DNA of 33,543 nt, taken from the NCBI GenBank assembly GCA_023406985.1, contig JAEXTK010000170.1, forward strand, positions 1 to 33,543, given 5' to 3'. The stretch's first letter is position 1. Every line of letters begins with the position of its first letter. Shown one piece after another: positions 15,232 through 23,681 of this stretch. Both the position numbers and the translations under genes were made by a program. The notes below the pieces were generated by a model, which saw only the letters and a program-made list of their open reading frames with translations, was not told where the DNA came from and searched no databases. The DNA is from Spirochaetota bacterium (lineage in GTDB: Bacteria; Spirochaetota; Spirochaetia; Treponematales; Breznakiellaceae).

Positions 15232-16536
15232 TTGAGATCGAGGGAATACCGTCTCTTCTATCTCTTTCTCTTCGCCTTCCTCGGCTCGCCGGCCTTCGCG
15301 TACCTCGATCCGGGCACGGGGAGCATGCTCCTGTACGCCATAGCGGGCATGGCGGCGACCGTCTTCTTCCTCTTCAAGAACCTCTGGTATACGCTGCGGG
15401 GGAAGGTGTTCCTCCGCGGCAAGGCTTCCGGCATGGCCGCGGTGACGACCGGCCTCCCCGACATCGTCTTCTTTTCCGAGGGCGGAAAATACTGGCAGGT
15501 CTTCAGGAGCGCCATCGAGGCCCTGGAGAAGGAAGGCGCCGCCTGCGCCTACGTGACGAGCGATCCCGCCGATCCCGGCCTCGCCTACGCCGCCTTGGGC
15601 GGCGGGAAAATGCGGGCAGTGCGTCCGGGTGGCGAGACCGCGACCATCGCGTGGATGAACTCCGTTACCGCGGGGACCGTCGTGGCCACGACGCCTCATC
15701 TCGACGTCTACATGTGGAAGCGGTCCAAACGGGCGAAGCGCTACGTCCACCTCTTCCACTCGCCGACGGACATCGTCTTCTACGAGAAGTACGCCTTCGA
15801 TTGGTACGACGCCCTCCTCACGGTGGGCTCGTTCCAGGAGAAGTCGGTCCGCGGCTTGGAGCGGCTCCGGGGTACCCCCGTCAAAGAGCTTCTTCCCACC
15901 GGCTGCACCTACTTCGACTACATGCTCGACGAGGTAGCCAAGCTGCCGAAGCCGGAAAAGTCGGGCCGGACCGCTCTCTACGCGCCGGCCTGGGGCGTAC
16001 GGAGCTCCACGGTGACCCACGGGACGCGCATCATCGATACGCTCGCGGAGGCGGGGCACACGGTCATCTTCCGCCCTCACCCCCAGTTCTACGTCTCCCA
16101 CCGGGACCTGATCGCCGACATCGAGAAGCGGTACGCGCTCTCGTCCCTCGTGGAGATAGACCGTAACCGCACCGGCATCGCCGCCATGGCGCGGTCCGAT
16201 TTCATGGTCACCGACCTGTCCGGCGTCCTCTTCGACTACGCCTGCCTCTTCGGCCGTCCCATACTCCTCGCGAACGCCCGCTCGGATGCCGGCGGTCAGG
16301 AGGGCGAGGATATCGAAGGGCCGCTCTGGGACGTCCGGGCGAGCGTGGACCTTTCCTATGCCCTCGTGGCGGACGATCTTTCCGGGCTGGCCGACCAGGC
16401 AACCGCGGCGCTCGCGGACGGCGGCTCCTACGCGGAGAAGGTCGCCCGGTTCAGAAGCGAAACCTTGTACAATTTCGGCAAGGCGGGAGAAGCCGCCGCA
16501 AAAAACATCCTCTCACTGACAGGAGACGCACGATGA
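15232..16536 (+). CDS. Membrane-anchored CDP-glycerol glycerophosphotransferase-like protein (TagB/TagF family)
   Basis: A 434-residue protein starting at TTG 15232, chosen because AAGGAGAG lies 8 bases upstream and the only nearby in-frame alternatives are worse. Residues 7-23 form a signal-like hydrophobic segment, followed by the YLDPGTGSML motif and a transmembrane helix (LLYAIAGMAATVFFLF). The catalytic part is GT-B-like: RYVHLFHSPTDIVFYEKYAF at about 165, TALYAPAW near 250, VIFRPHPQFY near 280, and the hallmark MVTDLSGVLFDYACLFGRPI at about 325-345. Family members transfer glycerol- or ribitol-phosphate from CDP carriers, and relatives in phosphonate clusters are thought to transfer CMP-activated phosphonates. 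Directly following the cytidylyltransferase fusion, it is the natural transferase for that product. Its stop overlaps the next start. Confidence 0.83.
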   Translation: MRSREYRLFYLFLFAFLGSPAFAYLDPGTGSMLLYAIAGMAATVFFLFKNLWYTLRGKVFLRGKASGMAAVTTGLPDIVFFSEGGKYWQVFRSAIEALEKEGAACAYVTSDPADPGLAYAALGGGKMRAVRPGGETATIAWMNSVTAGTVVATTPHLDVYMWKRSKRAKRYVHLFHSPTDIVFYEKYAFDWYDALLTVGSFQEKSVRGLERLRGTPVKELLPTGCTYFDYMLDEVAKLPKPEKSGRTALYAPAWGVRSSTVTHGTRIIDTLAEAGHTVIFRPHPQFYVSHRDLIADIEKRYALSSLVEIDRNRTGIAAMARSDFMVTDLSGVLFDYACLFGRPILLANARSDAGGQEGEDIEGPLWDVRASVDLSYALVADDLSGLADQATAALADGGSYAEKVARFRSETLYNFGKAGEAAAKNILSLTGDAR

Positions 16537-17384
16537 CCCTAGATGCCTGCCATCGCCCCGCGGCGACCCTCTTCGGCCGCCACCGGGGATCCGCCGTCTG
16601 GATAGCGGGGTCTGATCCCTCGCTCGCGGATTATCCCGATACCTTCTTGGACGACAAGATCGGCATCACGCTGCACCTCGCCCACCTAAAGTTCCCGAAC
16701 GCCACGTACCGGTATTCCTCCGAGTACGATCGATCGGAATACTTAAAGTCGGTCGATGAAGGTTACCGAAAGAATCCGATCATCGCGAGCTGGCCCATGT
16801 ACGGCCGGAACCGGGCCGATACCGCCGCGCTGTTCTCCGATTTCGGGGAAGTGTATTACCACCGCCTCTTTTCGAACCCGCCGACGGGCGTCCGGTTCGA
16901 GGTCGATCCCGCGTTCACGAGGAAAAAACTGCGGCGGACGGCCGCGGGCGCGGCCCGCGTTTGGGGCGCCCACGGGACGTGCCTGCACACGGCATTCTAC
17001 ATGGCCGTCCTGATGGGGGCTGCGGAGATCAACCTCATCGGAGCCGGGCACGGGACCTATTTACCGGGCGTGGAACATTTCGGCAGAGCGGGCGTCGTGG
17101 ACAAGGATATGCGCCCGACCTACCCCTCCTTCGCCGATCCGGTCAACAACGTCCCCGTCATCGAACAGACCCTGGCGCTCATCGACGCCTGCGCGGACGA
17201 AGGCATAATCGTCAACTGGTATCGCCGATACGCGGAAGGGGCGCTCGAACCGCTCTCGATCGACCCGAAGTGGCTCGCGGAGCAAAAGGTCATCGCGGAG
17301 CGGAACCGGAAGGCGCCTTCAGCCCTTCGCCGGATATACCGTCTCTGTAAGCGCCCCGTCTGCAGGATCATCAGCGCGCTGTAA
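16533..17384 (+). CDS. DUF115-like putative glycan-modifying protein
   Basis: A 283-residue protein. AVWIAGSDPSLADYP near residue 21 resembles the IVGxGPSL motif of the DUF115/MptE-like and GT42-like group. GTCLHTAFYMAVLMGAAEINLIGAGHGTY (about 149-177) matches the second conserved block of such proteins. No transmembrane segment is evident, and the C-terminus is strongly basic (KRPVCRII). In other bacteria DUF115 proteins accompany surface-sugar genes and some modify or transfer sugars, so a glycan role is likely, but substrate and reaction cannot be told. The ATG overlaps the preceding stop and has AGGAG upstream. It is the last gene before the composition changes. Confidence 0.6.
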   Translation: MTLDACHRPAATLFGRHRGSAVWIAGSDPSLADYPDTFLDDKIGITLHLAHLKFPNATYRYSSEYDRSEYLKSVDEGYRKNPIIASWPMYGRNRADTAALFSDFGEVYYHRLFSNPPTGVRFEVDPAFTRKKLRRTAAGAARVWGAHGTCLHTAFYMAVLMGAAEINLIGAGHGTYLPGVEHFGRAGVVDKDMRPTYPSFADPVNNVPVIEQTLALIDACADEGIIVNWYRRYAEGALEPLSIDPKWLAEQKVIAERNRKAPSALRRIYRLCKRPVCRIISAL

Positions 17385-17408
17385 GCCCCGAATAGAGGAA
17401 AGATTTCG

Positions 17409-18971
17409 ATGAGAAGAAACCGTATCGCGGCGCTCCTTCTGGCCGCCGCGCTCGCACCGCTCGGCGCCCAGGAGGCCATCCACTCCAACGACGATATTCT
17501 CTATGACTTTCTTGCCCTCGTTGGGAAGGCCGACCGCCCATATCTAAACTATAAAACGCTTTCGGATTCTGACTGGGATGGCCCAGAAACTTGGCGAGTT
17601 TACGGGCCAGAGCTTTTTACCTCCTTCAATAGTTCGGCTCCCTATGGTACGAACGATGGTCCGCTCTGGCAGGGGCGTGGCCTCAATTCCAGCCTCACCG
17701 CTGGCCTACGATTTTCTAGGTACGGATTTGAATTTATCTATAAGCCGCAGTTCACCTTTTCACAGAACCAGAATTTTCGTATCATGGACTCCGCGTACGA
17801 AAGCGACTATGGCTATATTTGGGCATACTCCCCTGGGGCCGGAGCGGATGCACCGCAACGCTTCGGGGACGAACTTTTGTTTGATTATAGCTGGGGTGAC
17901 TCGGAGCTCCGATATAACTGGAAAAAGGCAACTATCGGGTTAGGCACTCAGTCACCGTGGCTCGGTCCTGGCCATATCAATGCGATCATGCACTCAAATA
18001 ATGCTCCACCCTACCCTAAGCTCGACCTTGGTCTGCGACGAAACCGTATTACAGCTTTTGGCAGGTACCTCGGAGATATTGAGGCTCGTCTTTGGGCCGG
18101 CTATCTGAGCGAGTCCGATTACTTCGATAGTGATGATTCAAACGACCATAACTTGATCAGCGGCCTAGCAGTTGCCTACGCGCCAGCAATAACGCCTGGC
18201 TTGACATTCTTTCTCAATAGGACTTATCTCTCGCCTTGGGAAGCAGAAAGCGCGAAATCCCTCTTAAGCCTCTTCTTCGTCGACTTAAGCGGCGGTGGAG
18301 CGCAAGACGTATGGGATCAACGAGCTTCAATTGGATTCGATTACCTCCTCAGCTCCGTCGGACTCGAAATTTACGGAGAATTAGGAATAAACGATTATGC
18401 ACCTAGCCTTGAGGCCTACATCCGCTATCCTTTCCATAGTATGGTCTACCTTACCGGTATCCGAAAGTCTATTGCGTTCCCAAACCAAAGTGATATCAAA
18501 GGCGAACTGATCTTTGAATGGTTAAGCCTCGAGGTTTCGCAAGACTATCAATTACAATACCCAGCTAGCTTCTATATGCATTACCAGATTCTTCAAGGGT
18601 ACACTAACGAAGGTCAATGGATTGGAGCGGGTATCGGTACCGGCGGCAACAGCCAATATCTAGGCTTAAGGATATATTACCCACGCGGCTTCTCTGAGGC
18701 CTTTATTCAACGAGTCAATCCAGACAATGATTATATTTACACTATGGCTCACGGCACGGCCAACGAAAATACCGAGACTAGGAGCAAGGACTTCCGTGCC
18801 GACCTCTCATTTGGTATCACGACAGCATATAATTTCAGCCATCGGCTTACCATCAGCGGAGGACTCGTTCTCGTACAGATGCACAACCAACTCTATTACT
18901 CACCGAGTTATGGCGAAACTGAAAGAACCTATAACTTCCGCATTACCACCGGTCTGCAATATCGATTTTAA
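17409..18971 (+). CDS. wzi: Wzi-family capsule assembly outer-membrane protein
   Basis: A 520-residue outer-membrane beta-barrel protein. A signal peptide spans residues 1-20 (MRRNRIAALLLAAALAPLGA). The barrel is rich in Tyr, Trp, Asn and Gly (LRFSRYGFEFIYKPQF, KATIGLGTQSPWLGPGHINA, WAGYLSESDYF) and ends GLQYRF with the terminal Phe recognised by the Bam machinery. The STxSPWLGPG-like block and overall plan match Wzi proteins, which anchor or assemble capsule at the surface. The first 30-40 codons are as GC-rich as the upstream genes, while the rest is clearly AT-richer, so a recombination junction lies inside the gene near 17500-17540. GAGGAAAG precedes the ATG. It stands next to the exporter genes, as expected for the receiving end of the pathway. 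Confidence 0.82.
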   Translation: MRRNRIAALLLAAALAPLGAQEAIHSNDDILYDFLALVGKADRPYLNYKTLSDSDWDGPETWRVYGPELFTSFNSSAPYGTNDGPLWQGRGLNSSLTAGLRFSRYGFEFIYKPQFTFSQNQNFRIMDSAYESDYGYIWAYSPGAGADAPQRFGDELLFDYSWGDSELRYNWKKATIGLGTQSPWLGPGHINAIMHSNNAPPYPKLDLGLRRNRITAFGRYLGDIEARLWAGYLSESDYFDSDDSNDHNLISGLAVAYAPAITPGLTFFLNRTYLSPWEAESAKSLLSLFFVDLSGGGAQDVWDQRASIGFDYLLSSVGLEIYGELGINDYAPSLEAYIRYPFHSMVYLTGIRKSIAFPNQSDIKGELIFEWLSLEVSQDYQLQYPASFYMHYQILQGYTNEGQWIGAGIGTGGNSQYLGLRIYYPRGFSEAFIQRVNPDNDYIYTMAHGTANENTETRSKDFRADLSFGITTAYNFSHRLTISGGLVLVQMHNQLYYSPSYGETERTYNFRITTGLQYRF

Positions 18972-19034
18972 TCTTATCCACTATGGGTAATCCCGTTGCA
19001 ACCTAAGCAGATAAAGAAGGAGACCCAAGCATAC

Positions 19035-19913
19035 ATGAGCGGAGACACATCCATGATTCATGCGGATGGTCAAGAGCAGCACTGGACCACGATCATCCGT
19101 CCGGAGCACAAGCTGCTCGATTTACGGCTCGCAGAGGTGATAAGATACCGAGACTTAATATTGTTGTTTGTAAAACGCGATTTCACGACTCAATATAAGC
19201 AGACGGTGCTCGGCCCGCTCTGGTACGTCGTACAACCGCTTCTTTCAACAGTGATGTTTACATTTGTTTTTGGTAATCTCGCAAAGATTTCTACTGAGGG
19301 GATCCCATATCTTCTTTTTTACTATTCGGGTACTATGTTATGGACATATTTTGAAAAATGCTTTAAGGACTCCAGCGATACGTTTATTAGTAATGCCGAC
19401 GTATTTGGAAAAGTCTATTTCCCTAGGCTAACAGTCCCAATATCGAAAGTGCTGATCAATATGGTTGGCCTCTCCATTCAATTCATGCTATTGATCATTT
19501 TTTACATATATTACCTTTTCACAAAAGTTTCAATTGAACTTTCATGGAATGTGCTTCTATTCCCAGCAATCGTAGTCTGGCTCGCATCGCTCGGGACTGG
19601 TATGGGATTGGTTATGTCTGCGATAACCACAAAATATAGGGATTTGAAGCAATTAATAGCCTTTGGAGTCAACCTATGGATGTATGCGACTCCGATAGTC
19701 TATCCGCTCTCCCAAATACCAAAAGACTATGCCTGGCTCATTTATATGAATCCTGTTTCTGCGCCGATCGAATTATTCCGCGTTTTCTTCTTTAATGTCG
19801 GCTACGTTCCGGCGGCAATGGTCACCTCAAGTTTACTATTTACTGTCGCCTTCTTGTTTATTGGTCTCATTACTTTCAATCAAGGCGAACGGACTTTCAT
19901 TGATGTCGCATAA
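19035..19913 (+). CDS. wzm: ABC-2 type polysaccharide exporter permease (Wzm-like)
   Basis: A 292-residue inner-membrane protein of the Wzm/KpsM/TagG family, which with Wzt moves a finished lipid-linked glycan out of the cytoplasm. An N-terminal amphipathic region (VIRYRDLILLFVKRDFTTQYKQT, then LGPLWYVVQPLL) precedes about six transmembrane segments, including STVMFTFVFGNL, ISKVLINMVGLSIQFMLLIIFYIYY, VLLFPAIVVWLASLGTGMGLV, LIAFGVNLWMYATPIVYPL and MVTSSLLFTVAFLFIGLITF. The ATG at 19035 has GAAGGAG about 12 bases upstream; a TTG at 18996 would add 13 residues. It pairs with the ATPase gene 9 bases downstream. Confidence 0.92.
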   Translation: MSGDTSMIHADGQEQHWTTIIRPEHKLLDLRLAEVIRYRDLILLFVKRDFTTQYKQTVLGPLWYVVQPLLSTVMFTFVFGNLAKISTEGIPYLLFYYSGTMLWTYFEKCFKDSSDTFISNADVFGKVYFPRLTVPISKVLINMVGLSIQFMLLIIFYIYYLFTKVSIELSWNVLLFPAIVVWLASLGTGMGLVMSAITTKYRDLKQLIAFGVNLWMYATPIVYPLSQIPKDYAWLIYMNPVSAPIELFRVFFFNVGYVPAAMVTSSLLFTVAFLFIGLITFNQGERTFIDVA

Positions 19914-19922
19914 GGACCGACC

Positions 19923-21161
19923 ATGAGTGATATTGCTATCGACATTGAACATCTATCCAAGCATTACAAGCTTGGCGTTATCAATACCGGCATGTTCTTC
20001 CGGGACATGCAAAGCCTCATAGCGCGTCGGTCAGGTAAACCAGATCCGCACGCTAAGATCGGCAATGAATACTTTGACAACGATGAGCACTTTTGGGCGC
20101 TAAAAGACGTCACCTTTAGCATAACCAAAGGCGACCGACTAGGAATTATTGGAAAAAACGGCGCAGGAAAGAGCACTCTCCTCAAGCTGATATCAAGAAT
20201 ATCATCCCCAACCGAAGGATGCATAAGAATCAAAGGAAGGGTGGCAAGCCTTCTTGAAGTCGGAACTGGTTTTCATAAGGAGTTGACTGGCAGAGAAAAC
20301 ATCTACTTAAACGGTTCAATACTTGGAATGAAGAAAAAGAAAATAGATCGGATTCTTGATGAAATTATCGATTTTAGTGGCATAGAGAGGCATATAGATA
20401 CACCGGTTAAACGCTATTCAAGCGGTATGTACGTCCGGCTCGGATTTGCCGTGGCGGCACATCTTGACAGCGAGATATTGATCGCTGACGAAGTGCTCGC
20501 AGTGGGGGACGCCAAATTCCAACAAAAGGCAATCGGCAAGATGAATAAAATAAGCTCGGAGCAGGGGCGCACAGTCTTATTCGTCAGTCACAATATGCAA
20601 GCGGTTCAGTCACTTTGTAACAAGGGTATTATTTTAGATCAAGGTCGTCTAGTTGCTAATTCCAGCATCGAAGACTGCGTTTCCAGATACGCAGATCTGA
20701 GCGGAATTGAAAAGTTTTCATCCTGGACAGGAACAAACGGTGATGCGAATCTTGCTATGTATGAAGCCAACCTAAAAGACGATCATAAGAGCAGGTTGAC
20801 CTTAACCGTACGATATGAGGTTTTCAAAGAAAACCTTGACTTAGTATTTTCAATCCAGATATTTAATAAAGACGGAAGGCACCTTTGCGTCAATACGGCT
20901 TCAGATTATTTTACCGATGAAGAATATTCCCGTATGCGCCAAAAGGGGATTCACACTATCCAACTCGCTATGAATACCGATATTTTTGCCACCGGAGAGT
21001 ATTTTATTGAATTTGATTTCGCCGTTCACGCAGTAAAGCGAATAGTCGATCCGAGCCTGCGTTTGTATTTTCAAGTGTATGACCAACGCAATCACCGCCA
21101 CAAAGCAACTATCAGAGAGAACATAATCGAACCCAAATGGAACTGGAAGTACATAGATTAA
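19923..21161 (+). CDS. wzt: ABC exporter ATPase with C-terminal carbohydrate-recognition domain (Wzt-like)
   Basis: A 412-residue ATPase partner of the Wzm-like permease. The nucleotide-binding domain (1-250) has Walker A GKNGAGKST (77-85), an ABC signature YSSGMYVRLGFA (165-176), Walker B ILIADE (185-190) and the switch His223. Residues about 255-412 are an extra beta-rich C-terminal domain (SRLTLTVRYEVFKENLDLVFSIQIFNKDG and later strands). In Wzt proteins this type of domain recognises a cap on the non-reducing end of the glycan before export, so the polymer here is probably completed and capped in the cytoplasm. This domain usually varies with serotype, consistent with lying inside the AT-rich cassette. 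Confidence 0.93.
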   Translation: MSDIAIDIEHLSKHYKLGVINTGMFFRDMQSLIARRSGKPDPHAKIGNEYFDNDEHFWALKDVTFSITKGDRLGIIGKNGAGKSTLLKLISRISSPTEGCIRIKGRVASLLEVGTGFHKELTGRENIYLNGSILGMKKKKIDRILDEIIDFSGIERHIDTPVKRYSSGMYVRLGFAVAAHLDSEILIADEVLAVGDAKFQQKAIGKMNKISSEQGRTVLFVSHNMQAVQSLCNKGIILDQGRLVANSSIEDCVSRYADLSGIEKFSSWTGTNGDANLAMYEANLKDDHKSRLTLTVRYEVFKENLDLVFSIQIFNKDGRHLCVNTASDYFTDEEYSRMRQKGIHTIQLAMNTDIFATGEYFIEFDFAVHAVKRIVDPSLRLYFQVYDQRNHRHKATIRENIIEPKWNWKYID

Positions 21162-21198
21162 TTCTCCTCAACCTGCTCAGCGCCAAGGAAATTGAAGC

Positions 21199-22494
21199 AT
21201 GTCAAAAGCAATGCTGATCGCAAGGAAAGTGCTTTCTCCCATCCGTAACTCATTTCAACAGATAATCGATAATTGCATCACGTTACGACACCTCGGATGT
21301 GACTCCTTTTACGAATATATGACAGATGATCGTTTTTATATCGACGAGAATTTCTTGCAAAGAAATACATTGAAGATATTGATTTACGCTCGTAATTTCC
21401 CAGCCTTCGGCGGCGGGGAGAAACACATGGCGTATTTTTGTAAGTATTTCGAGAACAAACACCCTACTGCTGAGATCAATATCCTAGTAGATAATTCCAG
21501 GACGAGAAAAGTATTTGCCTACAATTATCCTAATCTAGACCGACTCAAGGAACAGTTCAATATAGAACTGAAACGGACTAAATTAATAAAACGTCATTTC
21601 ATTGATCAAGATTTTATCACTCGATTATCGTATCATTACGATATTTTTATCAACTCGACGATACGAAGTCGATTCTATGGACTTGCAAAAAAGAATTATT
21701 ACAACTGCATGTTTCCACCAACACCGGAAGCACACTTCAACCTGACAGATTCGGTCATAAAGAAAACATATTCATGTTTCATAACAAATTCACACTTTAC
21801 TGACCAGTGGCTACATAAGTACTGGGGTGACGACATAAAATCACTTTGCATATATCCTCCCGTCCTTTCTTCTGAGGACCTCGATGGAAGGGTAGGAAAG
21901 ATGAAGAAAAGGAATATTGTTATTACCGTGGGAAGATTTTTTTACGGAGCACACTCAAAACGACAAGATGCAATGATCGATTTCTGGCTTAAGAATGAGC
22001 AAAATTTCACAGACTGGGAATTTCACCTCGTTGGGAACAGGCAGGAGAACGCAGTCGACAAAAAGTTCATAAAACAGATCCTGAAGAAAGCAAAGAAATC
22101 GAGCCGTATTTTCATTCATTTTGACCTAAAGTTTCCGGAACTAGAACGATTATACAGAGAAGCAAAAATCTATTGGCACGCAGCCGGATTCGGGTTATCC
22201 GAATCCGAAGATCCAGCAAAGATGGAACATTTTGGGATTACCACAGTTGAAGCGATGTCCTATGGGGTCGTACCGGTAGTTATCGACAAAGGTGGTCAGA
22301 CCGAAATTGTCGATGATGGTGTTAACGGATATCGCTGGAATGACGAAGAACGCTGGCTAGAAGCAACAAAAGATCTTATGAGAAATGATGATAAGCGGGA
22401 GGAGATGGCGATAAGCGCGCAGGCAAAGGTTTTGAACTATACTGTTGAAGCCTTTTATGCGAAATGTGACTCTTTATTTTACACGGGCGACTGA
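21199..22494 (+). CDS. Glycosyltransferase family 4-type enzyme
   Basis: A 431-residue GT-B glycosyltransferase. After a non-conserved 55-residue N-terminal extension, the fold begins at LKILIYARNFPAFGGGEKHM (58-77) with the GGGE acceptor-side loop. The nucleotide-sugar half has VITVGRFFYGAHSKRQD (241-257), FHLVGN (275-280) and the EX7E motif Glu343...Glu351 (EHFGITTVEAMSYG). It most resembles Alg11-like mannosyltransferases, but donor and acceptor cannot be read from sequence. AAGGAAA precedes the ATG. It is cytosolic or membrane-associated, with no transmembrane segment. Codon use is typical of the AT-rich cassette. Confidence 0.9.
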   Translation: MSKAMLIARKVLSPIRNSFQQIIDNCITLRHLGCDSFYEYMTDDRFYIDENFLQRNTLKILIYARNFPAFGGGEKHMAYFCKYFENKHPTAEINILVDNSRTRKVFAYNYPNLDRLKEQFNIELKRTKLIKRHFIDQDFITRLSYHYDIFINSTIRSRFYGLAKKNYYNCMFPPTPEAHFNLTDSVIKKTYSCFITNSHFTDQWLHKYWGDDIKSLCIYPPVLSSEDLDGRVGKMKKRNIVITVGRFFYGAHSKRQDAMIDFWLKNEQNFTDWEFHLVGNRQENAVDKKFIKQILKKAKKSSRIFIHFDLKFPELERLYREAKIYWHAAGFGLSESEDPAKMEHFGITTVEAMSYGVVPVVIDKGGQTEIVDDGVNGYRWNDEERWLEATKDLMRNDDKREEMAISAQAKVLNYTVEAFYAKCDSLFYTGD

Positions 22495-23681
22495 TGCTGG
22501 ACTACTCTATTATTATTGTCAATTTCAATGGTTCTAAATACTTTCAAACATTGTTTTCATCTCTTGAAACTATGGATAAAAAAGGCAATTCTTATGAAAT
22601 CATTGTAGTAGACAATGCATCACGAGATGATTCCGTTTTCATCCTCAAGAACATATACGCGACAAGGTTTGATCAATTCAATATCATATGTTGTACTCGA
22701 AATTTGGGGTTCGCCGAAGGAAACAACCGTGGGGCCCAAGTCGCTAAAGGAAAATTCCTAATTTTCCTGAATAACGATACCGCAGTTGATCGCGGTTGGC
22801 TACATAGCATCGATGTTATAGCACGGCGCGAAGATTGCCTGGTTACCCCCAAGCTGGTATTCTTTAACGAGTTCATCCAAATAGAGGATCAACTCCTCGG
22901 CATCTTGAATGATACGGCAATAATAAACGGAAAAACATGGTCCATTGATAAACGCTTTCTTGTAAATGTTGAGGAGACCAACGGCCGCCTTCTATGCACT
23001 CCGCAATCACAGATTAGGATCCCGCTCCTCGATGGGCGAAACGTTCCATACGTCATTGAGATTTCGATCAACGGTCACTCAAAGATATACCAATATACCA
23101 TTGATACCCTGCAGATGAAAACCTTTTCCATTATTCAGAATGCAGGTTCACAAATAAATGACTCTTTCGCCGGCGAAGACATAGGCTTCGGAAGAAAAGA
23201 CGGCATCGAATTCAATTATGAAAGAACCCTTAACCTTGCTTGCGGAGCATCGTTATGCATTCGGAAAGATACGTTTTTTCGACTTGGGAAATTTAATAAA
23301 CGTTTTTTTATGTATTATGAAGATAGCGATCTTTCACGTACCGCGACAGAAGCCGGTATTCCGATCATTTATTGTCCGGATGCAGTTGTTCGGCATTTTC
23401 ACATGGGATCATCAAGTGAGAACCCTACCGTGACATTTTACATTATCCGTAATAGGCTACTATTCCTTACACGACATTACCCAATTTACGTTGTCATTCA
23501 AGAGTTCGGAAAAGACATCCAAAAATCGTTTAGATACATATTGCAGATAATCATCGGACGGGGCTCATCTAGAAAAAGAGCGCATATCGCTGCAGTACTT
23601 TCTGCGACAGCCATTGCGCCGTTTTATTTCTTCTCAAGATATTTTCGGGCTCAAAAATCTATCAAGGGGATTCAACTATGA
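22494..23681 (+). CDS. Glycosyltransferase family 2 enzyme with a large internal insertion
   Basis: A 395-residue GT-A enzyme. SIIIVNFNG (5-13), EIIVVDNASRDDS (35-47), NLGFAEGNNRG (70-80) and the metal-binding FLNNDTA (91-97) are classic. The acceptor part ACGASLCIRKDTFFRLGKFN (249-268) and FFMYYEDSDLSR (271-282) are also standard. Between VTPKLVFF (117-124) and IIQNAGSQ (213-220) is an insertion of about 90 residues, predicted by eye to be beta-rich (RIPLLDGRNVPYVIEISING). In ordinary family members, such as the one at 24451, these blocks nearly adjoin. It could be a substrate-binding subdomain. A hydrophobic stretch follows near residue 320. The start overlaps the previous stop by one base. 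Confidence 0.9.
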   Translation: MLDYSIIIVNFNGSKYFQTLFSSLETMDKKGNSYEIIVVDNASRDDSVFILKNIYATRFDQFNIICCTRNLGFAEGNNRGAQVAKGKFLIFLNNDTAVDRGWLHSIDVIARREDCLVTPKLVFFNEFIQIEDQLLGILNDTAIINGKTWSIDKRFLVNVEETNGRLLCTPQSQIRIPLLDGRNVPYVIEISINGHSKIYQYTIDTLQMKTFSIIQNAGSQINDSFAGEDIGFGRKDGIEFNYERTLNLACGASLCIRKDTFFRLGKFNKRFFMYYEDSDLSRTATEAGIPIIYCPDAVVRHFHMGSSSENPTVTFYIIRNRLLFLTRHYPIYVVIQEFGKDIQKSFRYILQIIIGRGSSRKRAHIAAVLSATAIAPFYFFSRYFRAQKSIKGIQL

